Source: Mycolicibacter nonchromogenicus (lineage in GTDB: Bacteria; Actinomycetota; Actinomycetes; Mycobacteriales; Mycobacteriaceae). Taken from it: 56,907 bases of DNA. The notes under the pieces were generated by a model. The model was not told where the DNA came from and made no database searches. It saw only the letters and a program-made list of their open reading frames with translations. Positions within the stretch are counted from its first letter, which is position 1. Each line of letters opens with the position of its first letter. This document shows, piece by piece, positions 1 to 5,801 of the stretch. Both the position numbers and the translations under genes were made by a program. The DNA lies in contig NZ_LQPI01000085.1 of the NCBI RefSeq assembly GCF_002101775.1, positions 1 to 56,907 of the forward strand, in the 5' to 3' direction.

Positions 1-78
1 CACCACCGCGCACACTCCGCCATCGGAGGCAAACCGCCGATCACCCGGCTGACCAACCTCCCTGGACATCACAGCTAA
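1..78 (+). mobile_element. IS481-type transposase, C-terminal tail (truncated by window edge)
   Basis: The first 25 codons of frame 1 read HHRAHSAIGG...PPITRLTNL...HHS followed by TAA. The pattern YNxHRxHSALGGxPPIxRLTNL is the recognisable C-terminal end of DDE transposases of the IS481 family, so this is the tail of such a gene entering from the left. Its stop codon (76-78) overlaps the stop of the convergent thiolase gene (75-77). There is therefore no room here for the usual non-coding stretch and terminal inverted repeat after the transposase. Either the element is degenerate or its end lies inside the thiolase 3' end. The family call rests on a short motif only. Confidence 0.7.
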
Positions 79-1553
79 CGCAGCGTCGCGGTGCCGTCTT
101 CGTGTACCTCGACCGCAGCACCGGCGATGTCTTCGCGCACCGTCGCCTCGGCGGCATCGGGGTCGGCGATCACCGCCAGACAACGCGCCCCGTCGGGGGT
201 GCGGACCGCCAGGAACGCCTGGTGAGGGTTCCCGTCGCGGTCGAACGGAGTGGTCCACGACTCGACCTCACCGGTCCCCTGCCACTCCACCGACGATGGC
301 CGGGTGGGTTGGGCGTCGACTTCGGATTGCACATCCTCCCAACGGAATCCGTCGCTTGGCGGCTGCGTCCCATAGACCCCGAAGCTGTGCTTGGTCAGAT
401 AGCCACCGTTGGCGGTGATCAGACCGCGCCGCCCCGGATTGGCCACCAACAGTTCGGCCATCGTGGCGATCGAATGCATGACGTAGTTGTTCCACGGGCC
501 ACCGGCGAAGGTGAGCCCGCCGGTCACCGTCAGCGGCCGAGCGGGATCATCGGTGGGCAGGCCCAGTTCGGCGGCCGCAACCTGTACCGCCGACGGGAAG
601 CACGAGTACAGGTCGACGTGATCGATCTCGGCGATGTCACCGACCCCGGCCAGTTCCAGCGCCCGAGCCCCGGCGATCCGGATCGCCGGCGAGCGATGCA
701 GTTCCGCGCGGTTGGCGATGGCGTAGGTGTCATGAGCGTCGGTGCCGGCCTGCGGGAAGACCCAGGTGTGCGACGGAACTCCCAGATCAGTGGCGGTCTG
801 CACCGAGGTCAGCACCAGTGCGGCCGCCTGATCGACCATGTTGTTGGAGTTCATCAATTTGGTGTAGGGCCAGCTGATCATTCGATTCTTCGGACCCGGC
901 TGCCAGATCTCCACGGCGCTGACCGGTTGACGGATCCACGCGTGCGGATTGTCCACGGCGACCGCATTGAACCGCGACCACAGTTCACCGATGCGCCGGC
1001 GATGGTCGTCGATCTTCTCCCCCGCGGCGATCCGCAACGCCTGCTCGAACAGCGGGTAGACGTTGGCGGGACGGTCCAGCCCGATCCGCTCTTCGGCCGG
1101 TCCGACCATCGGCACATCTTCGCCGTCGCAGCGCGCCAGCGGGACGGTGTCGTCCTGCTGGGTCCAGACCAGTTTGCTTCCGGCGCGCCGGAGCCTGGTG
1201 CGCGTACGCCACGTCTCGCCGCCGGTCAGCAGCACAACTCCTGAGCGTCCGTCGAGAATATCCAGGCAGGCCTGATTGACCAGGGACTGCGGCACATTGC
1301 CGCCCACGGGGGTGTAGCGGGTGTCGGAACACTGCGCGCCGATCCGCTGTGCGATCAGCGCGGCCGGGTCGCGATACCGGGCCGAGAGCAGGTTCACCAC
1401 CCGAATCGAGTCGATCGCGCGCAGCACCCTCTCGTCGACGGCGCGGCGTACCGCGGCCACCATCAGATCGACGGGTTCGACGGGCTGGGTGTCGTCACGG
1501 TGACTGATCTGGCCGTAGCCGATCAGCACCGGGGTCCGGGGGTCCACAGGCAT
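75..1553 (-). CDS. Thiolase-like acetyl-CoA acetyltransferase (Rv1867 type)
   Basis: A 492-residue protein with the layout of SCP2/thiolase-fold enzymes. An N-terminal VLIGYGQ strand is followed by NQACLDILDG around residue 95, where the cysteine sits at the thiolase nucleophile position. Later come DLYSCFPSAVQ and the C-terminal GGP(W)NNYVMHS and ANGGYLTKHS histidine motifs. It would act on acyl-CoA thioesters in the cytosol; the substrate is unknown. It matches M. tuberculosis Rv1867 in length and neighbourhood. In the ancestral layout the CoA-transferase stop (now duplicated at 1564) would lie 10 bp upstream of its ATG, so the two genes were one operon before the TIR/RyR cassette separated them. 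No good ribosome binding site precedes the ATG. It now lies 111 bp downstream of the TIR gene on the same strand and may depend on read-through from it. Confidence 0.85.
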   Translation of the reverse strand: MPVDPRTPVLIGYGQISHRDDTQPVEPVDLMVAAVRRAVDERVLRAIDSIRVVNLLSARYRDPAALIAQRIGAQCSDTRYTPVGGNVPQSLVNQACLDILDGRSGVVLLTGGETWRTRTRLRRAGSKLVWTQQDDTVPLARCDGEDVPMVGPAEERIGLDRPANVYPLFEQALRIAAGEKIDDHRRRIGELWSRFNAVAVDNPHAWIRQPVSAVEIWQPGPKNRMISWPYTKLMNSNNMVDQAAALVLTSVQTATDLGVPSHTWVFPQAGTDAHDTYAIANRAELHRSPAIRIAGARALELAGVGDIAEIDHVDLYSCFPSAVQVAAAELGLPTDDPARPLTVTGGLTFAGGPWNNYVMHSIATMAELLVANPGRRGLITANGGYLTKHSFGVYGTQPPSDGFRWEDVQSEVDAQPTRPSSVEWQGTGEVESWTTPFDRDGNPHQAFLAVRTPDGARCLAVIADPDAAEATVREDIAGAAVEVHEDGTATLR

Positions 1554-1563
1554 GGACGTCAGA

Positions 1564-1593
1564 CTAATCGGCGGCGAAGATCACTCCGTCGGC
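1564..1593. repeat. Left copy of 30-bp perfect direct repeat (putative attachment core)
   Basis: The 30 bases at 1564-1593 are identical to 5772-5801. On the minus strand they spell the last codons of the CoA-transferase gene, ADGVIFAAD plus TAG. Beyond a 3-base gap (one missing ATC codon) six more bases match. This copy sits 10 bp upstream of the thiolase ATG, which is where the native CoA-transferase 3' end should be. It is therefore likely the displaced original gene end, while the right-hand copy restores the reading frame. Confidence 0.85.
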
Positions 1594-1642
1594 CAGGCGC
1601 ACCGGGGTGGAGGCGGCTACAGCCCGGCATTCACGGTTCTGA

Positions 1643-1663
1643 CCGGCTGCGCGGCACAGCCGG
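1643..1663 (-). terminator. Hairpin just after the TIR gene
   Basis: A perfect 7-bp stem (CCGGCTG and CAGCCGG) with a 7-base loop begins two bases after the TIR stop codon. There is no T-run, as is common for mycobacterial hairpins. If it terminates, it would insulate the thiolase gene from TIR transcription. Confidence 0.4.
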
Positions 1664-1664
1664 A

Positions 1665-3275
1665 TCAAAACGGTGACTCGTCCATCAGGGCGGCCGCCAG
1701 CCGGCCGGCGATCTTGCTGGCTTCATCATCGACCCGGTCACCACAGGCTTTGATATCGAGGACCAGGTCGTTGACCACCCGCATCACACGCTGGCAGGTG
1801 TAGCGCTCACCGCCCACCCGGGTGAATGTCTGGGCGATCTGAGGAACATCCCCGACCACCTCCCCGACCTGCCAGGTGTAGGTTTCCCCTCCGCGATAGG
1901 CCGCACTGACTGTTTGTCCTGCACAGGCCTTCCATGGCAGCGCTGAAGCCCGGACAAACGCCTCCGGCCGATCAGTCTCAGGCGGGAACGCCGTGACGTC
2001 CTGGTCGACGAAGAAATTGTTGTCGAGTCCCGCACGCGCCATGCCGCCGCGGTCCTCCGATACCCGCCAGGTGGGTTTCCCCCCTCCGCTGTCCCGATAC
2101 GCCCGGTCCAGGCCGGGATAAAGAACGCTCGCGCATTCCGGGGGTGAGACCTCGATCTCGCCCTTTATGTGCTTAGCCTTGCGGACCCCGCCTTCGGCGG
2201 TCGTCATCCCAGCGGTCCCCATGATGGTGTTCAACGTGCTGTCTTCGAGCAGGTCGACGTCGGGTCCTTTCGGGTCTTGCTGGCTGTGCAGTACCGCCAC
2301 CACCACCGTGGCGAGGACCGCCAACCCGACCGCGGAGCCAAGGATCCACCTGCTGTGCGCCAAGCCCGTCCGGCCGGCCTCTGCGATACGGGAACTGCTG
2401 GCAGCAATGACAACCGGCCGCGCCCGGGTGGCCGTCGACTCCCCGGAGTCGATCGTGTCCGACGACGCCGGCAGGGCGATGTCTGACCCCGGCTCCGCGG
2501 GAGATGACTCGGTTGATCCGCGACTCGATCGCGGCCGCTCCACCGAGATCTGCTCTGCGGGCGACTCAACCAGTCGGGGACTGGAGAAGGGCACCGTCGT
2601 CAGCCCGATGGGCGCCGAGAGATTGGCGTCGCACGCGGACAGCAGGGCGTCCACCTCACCGCGAATACGCCACGTCACATCCGGACGATCACGTAAGAGA
2701 TACAGCAGTCGAACGATGTCGCGCAGCGCTGCCGGATCGGCACAGTCCTCGGCGAGCTTGTGCCGCAACTCCAACACCAGCCCCGCCTGATCGTGGTGGC
2801 TCAGCGCGGGATGGGAGAGAACCGAGGCCATCCGCATCAGGTAGGCGAAGGGCACCTCCGGCTCCTCGGGCAGGACCTCCGGCAGCGGACCGCACTGCGC
2901 CCGACACTTCTGCACAGCCGCGAGCAACCGGATTTCATTGTCGGGGAACGGATTGCGAAAATCGATGATGTGTGTCGCAGCAAGTGGTGTGACCCGCACA
3001 CTGTCTACCGAGCCGATTTGGACCGGAAGAATGGGGCGGCGAAGCGCCTGCGCATACCGCAACTCTGCCGCGCAGGGTTTGGACGCCAATGCGTTGTTCG
3101 ACAGGGCGATGATGAAGACCTTGCTGTCGCGGATCTTCTCCAGAATTGACTGCCACCACGCCTCGCCGCCGCCGAGCTCATCGTCCAGCCACACTTCCCT
3201 ACCAGTGCGCCGCAGCACGGCCAGCAAGCCGTCGATCGCCGACCTGTCTTGGCTGGCGTGACTGACAAAAAGCAT
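1665..3275 (-). CDS. TIR-domain membrane protein with PknH-like extracytoplasmic sensor domain
   Basis: Predicted 536 residues from the ATG at 3275, where GGAGG lies 5 bases upstream; an in-frame TTG at 3296 and ATG at 3278 are less well placed. Residues 1-120 form a TIR domain: MLFVSHASQD first strand, REVWLDDELGGGEAW around the BB loop, and SKPCAAELRYA, whose glutamate (about E71) is at the position of the catalytic Glu of TIR NADases. Residues 140-215 are helical, and 225-300 form a Ser/Pro/Thr/Glu-rich linker. One membrane helix follows (about 310-329, WILGSAVGLAVLATVVVAVL). Residues 338-534 resemble the mycobacterial PknH-like sensor domain: LNTIMGTAGM, ECASVLYPG, AFPPE...SALPWKACAG, YTCQRVM, LVLDIKACG. 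The four cysteines (about 381, 451, 494, 511) fit its two disulphides. Topology: TIR inside, sensor outside. Divergent from the RyR gene. NADase activity and any defence role are inference. Confidence 0.85.
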   Translation of the reverse strand: MLFVSHASQDRSAIDGLLAVLRRTGREVWLDDELGGGEAWWQSILEKIRDSKVFIIALSNNALASKPCAAELRYAQALRRPILPVQIGSVDSVRVTPLAATHIIDFRNPFPDNEIRLLAAVQKCRAQCGPLPEVLPEEPEVPFAYLMRMASVLSHPALSHHDQAGLVLELRHKLAEDCADPAALRDIVRLLYLLRDRPDVTWRIRGEVDALLSACDANLSAPIGLTTVPFSSPRLVESPAEQISVERPRSSRGSTESSPAEPGSDIALPASSDTIDSGESTATRARPVVIAASSSRIAEAGRTGLAHSRWILGSAVGLAVLATVVVAVLHSQQDPKGPDVDLLEDSTLNTIMGTAGMTTAEGGVRKAKHIKGEIEVSPPECASVLYPGLDRAYRDSGGGKPTWRVSEDRGGMARAGLDNNFFVDQDVTAFPPETDRPEAFVRASALPWKACAGQTVSAAYRGGETYTWQVGEVVGDVPQIAQTFTRVGGERYTCQRVMRVVNDLVLDIKACGDRVDDEASKIAGRLAAALMDESPF

Positions 3276-3352
3276 CATCGCCTCCGAAAAAATCAACTAC
3301 CGACTGAATCTACTGCTTAAACTCCGTAAGACAATACTGAAAGACGGATTTA
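3276..3352. promoter_or_regulatory. Divergent AT-rich intergenic region of the TIR/RyR cassette
   Basis: Only 77 bp separate the TIR and RyR start codons, and the stretch is visibly richer in A/T than the surrounding DNA. Both promoters must lie here or inside the opposite gene. On the minus strand TTGTCT and TAGATT are spaced 16 bp apart and could be -35 and -10 boxes for the TIR gene. No convincing pair or strong Shine-Dalgarno is seen for the RyR gene. The shared region implies joint regulation. Confidence 0.45.
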
Positions 3353-5737
3353 ATGAGCCCAATTCCAATTCGGTGCACCACAGAGCATCTAACGAGGCGA
3401 TGGCACTCGCTCACCAGACCTCGCCGACTCGCCCGGTTGGCAATTGCCGGCGCGGTTCCGCTGGTGGCGTGGCTGTGCGTGCTCGCCAAGTGGCCGCAGA
3501 CAGCGAATTGGCTCGACATTCCAGAGTCAGTGCTGGTCGCGCTGACCGTGATAGCACTGACCTCGGTGTGCGTCCTGGTTCTGCGTGCACGTGGTGACCG
3601 ACGGCCGGGGACTGCGGCGGCCGCCATTGCGGTGGGACTGGCTGCCACAGGTGCGCTGTTGGGGCTCAGTTCCTTGTGGGATTGCCACGGAGGCGATCAC
3701 ATGCCCGTCTTCCAGCCGCTGATCTGGACTGCAGAGCTGATCAAAGGGGGCTCGGCCGAGGCTGCGATCAAAAGCGGGGCCTGCCCCCACCCCACTCCAG
3801 CGGCCCTGGTGGTGGCTCAGCTCGCGGCGCTGGGAGCCATCTTCACCGGGCTCTCCGGCGTGGCATTCGCACTCTTCCGGTCACAGGTCGACCGGCTGCA
3901 GGCAAACCACGCCTCCTCGGTCACCGCCGTCATCGGCGTCGACACCGACTCGAGCGCGATGTTGGGGGGTATCGCGCGGACCCTGAACCGACGCGACACC
4001 CTCGTGGTCATCGTCGACACGGCCGACGAACACAGCGCGCACGGCGCCCGCACTCTGGGCGCCCGAGTGGTAACGGTCGATCTCAATGCCCCGTCGTCGC
4101 TCACCTCGCTCCCGTTGTGGCGGCGCCTCCAGCGCTTGTACTTGCTCTCGGGCGATCCGTCCAACAACCTGCTGTGGCTGGAAGCCGTCACGGAGGCACG
4201 TGAGCGCGCGGGCAATCGGGGGCGGTTGCCACTGGTCGTTCGGGTAGATGACCCGTGGCAAGCAGAGGCCTGGCGAACTCAGCAACTCGGCGGAGCCGAT
4301 TCCCAATGGGCCGTGGACACCCTCGGAAAATATGAGCTCACCGCCAGTTGGCTGATGGACACCATTCTCGCGATCAAGGTCGTTCGCCGCGTCTTCGTCT
4401 GCGGCACGTCCCAGCTGACTCTGGCGCTCTGCGCAGATCTGACTCGCCGCAAGCTGGAGCGCGACTACTACAGCCCCCCAACGGAAGCCGAATTGCCGGC
4501 GTTCACTCTCGTCGGCGAAGACGCCGACGAGAGTCACCGTGACCAGGAGTTCCAGCGCGAACAGTTCGGCCTCCTGGCAGCGGGACCGACCATTGACGTG
4601 GAGCCGACCACACCGACAATTCCGGTGCTGGAACGGCTGATCAATACCGGCGACCCGGCTACCAGCGCCGTGATATTCGTCGATGACTGGACACGTGGAC
4701 CCCGAGGAGCCGCAACTCTGGGAAGCCGGCTGGCTGCCCGCTTCCCCACCCTGCCGGTGTACAGCTGGGATCCAGACAGCCAGGTGAGCAACAAGCCGGT
4801 GCCCATCGTCGGGCGGTTACGCACCTTTCGGCTGATGCTGGAGTTTCCCGACTGTGATGCCCCTGACGTTTGGGAGCGGGCCGCCAGCCTCATTCATGAG
4901 CGCTACCTGTCCACCCTGGACCCGGAGGACACATTGCTTCCATCGAGATTGCCGTGGACCCAACTCAACGAGTTCTACCGCGGGTCCAATCGACGGCAGG
5001 TCCGCAACGCCCTGTGGATGGTCGAGCAGATTGCCGGGCACACCTGGAACCCCTGGGGCGACGTACCGACACCGCTGGCAGAACGCGACATTGTCGGCCT
5101 CCCCCCACTCAAGCAGCTCGAGAAAATGGGTTTCGACCACGCCTCGGCGATCGAGATGGCTAGAGCCGAGCACGAGGACTGGTGCCGCTACTACCGCAAG
5201 AACAGCTGGAAATACGGCCCCAACCGCGACGACAGACGGCAGATCCACGACAAGCTTGTCGGCTGGTCTGTCGTCCAGTCAGATCAGCGACTCCTCGACG
5301 GAGTCCTCCGGAGTGTGGCGAACACACTGTGGAGCCTGCGTCAGCTCGGCTACCGATCTCACCCGGTGTGGTGGCCCTACGCCCGAGCCGGGACCGTGAC
5401 CGCCGAGCAGCGCGATGCGCCGTGGACGTGGATATCGCCGTCCGGGGCGACGATGCAGGCGGACCCCGGTGACTGGCTGGTCCATGACGGGGGTGCGGCC
5501 TGGTCGGTACGCAACGACATCTTCCGTTCCACCTACCGGCATATCGGGGGAAAGAAATGGCAGAGATGCGGAACGGTTCTCGCGCGACCCGCGCGCCCGG
5601 GTGAAACGATCGAGACCGCCGAGGGCCCCACTGCCGCCGCTGACGGCGACTGGGTGGTCAAAGGCGAAGCGGGCGACCAATGGCCGGTTCCAGCCGATGT
5701 ATTCGCGCTCCACTACGCACAACTTCCTCCCGCGTAG
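3353..5737 (+). CDS. Four-helix membrane protein with TrkA-N-like Rossmann domains, RyR domain and C-terminal GDW repeats
   Basis: A 794-residue protein. Membrane helices lie at about 25-45, 59-79, 87-108 and 151-174. By the positive-inside rule the N-terminus is cytosolic and the 109-149 loop, with C111 and C144, is outside. Residues 187-300 look like a TrkA-N/RCK Rossmann unit (SSVTAVIGVDTDS, VVIVDTAD, GARVVTVDLN). A second Rossmann-like segment starts at 344 (VRRVFVCGTSQLTLALCADL). Residues 505-565 (ASLIHERY...WTQLNEFYRGSNRRQVRNAL) and 598-650 (MARAEHEDWCRYYRKNSWKYG) match the bacterial form of the ryanodine-receptor RyR domain. The C-terminus carries two similar units with GDWLV (706-710) and GDWVV (765-769), resembling PGDYG-type repeats. 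I infer a ligand-gated membrane effector or sensor. It converges on the CoA-transferase gene and diverges from the TIR gene. Confidence 0.85.
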   Translation: MSPIPIRCTTEHLTRRWHSLTRPRRLARLAIAGAVPLVAWLCVLAKWPQTANWLDIPESVLVALTVIALTSVCVLVLRARGDRRPGTAAAAIAVGLAATGALLGLSSLWDCHGGDHMPVFQPLIWTAELIKGGSAEAAIKSGACPHPTPAALVVAQLAALGAIFTGLSGVAFALFRSQVDRLQANHASSVTAVIGVDTDSSAMLGGIARTLNRRDTLVVIVDTADEHSAHGARTLGARVVTVDLNAPSSLTSLPLWRRLQRLYLLSGDPSNNLLWLEAVTEARERAGNRGRLPLVVRVDDPWQAEAWRTQQLGGADSQWAVDTLGKYELTASWLMDTILAIKVVRRVFVCGTSQLTLALCADLTRRKLERDYYSPPTEAELPAFTLVGEDADESHRDQEFQREQFGLLAAGPTIDVEPTTPTIPVLERLINTGDPATSAVIFVDDWTRGPRGAATLGSRLAARFPTLPVYSWDPDSQVSNKPVPIVGRLRTFRLMLEFPDCDAPDVWERAASLIHERYLSTLDPEDTLLPSRLPWTQLNEFYRGSNRRQVRNALWMVEQIAGHTWNPWGDVPTPLAERDIVGLPPLKQLEKMGFDHASAIEMARAEHEDWCRYYRKNSWKYGPNRDDRRQIHDKLVGWSVVQSDQRLLDGVLRSVANTLWSLRQLGYRSHPVWWPYARAGTVTAEQRDAPWTWISPSGATMQADPGDWLVHDGGAAWSVRNDIFRSTYRHIGGKKWQRCGTVLARPARPGETIETAEGPTAAADGDWVVKGEAGDQWPVPADVFALHYAQLPPA

Positions 5738-5771
5738 ACCAGCCCGACGCAGCCCCGGAGGTTCGTTGTCG

Positions 5772-5801
5772 CTAATCGGCGGCGAAGATCACTCCGTCGG
5801 C
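5772..5801. repeat. Right copy of 30-bp perfect direct repeat (3' end of the CoA-transferase gene)
   Basis: Identical to 1564-1593. Here it forms the functional 3' end of the CoA-transferase reading frame, including its TAG stop. The DNA between the two copies holds only the TIR and RyR genes, so the repeats mark the cassette boundaries. No integrase gene lies between them. Confidence 0.85.

Noticed and set aside
102..1244. Long plus-strand open frame opposite the thiolase gene
   Set aside because: Antisense shadow of a conserved protein in high-GC DNA; no recognisable motifs.
1564..5801. Integrase or transposase inside the TIR/RyR cassette
   Set aside because: The two genes and a 77-bp gap account for nearly all of it; no recombinase motif was seen on either strand.
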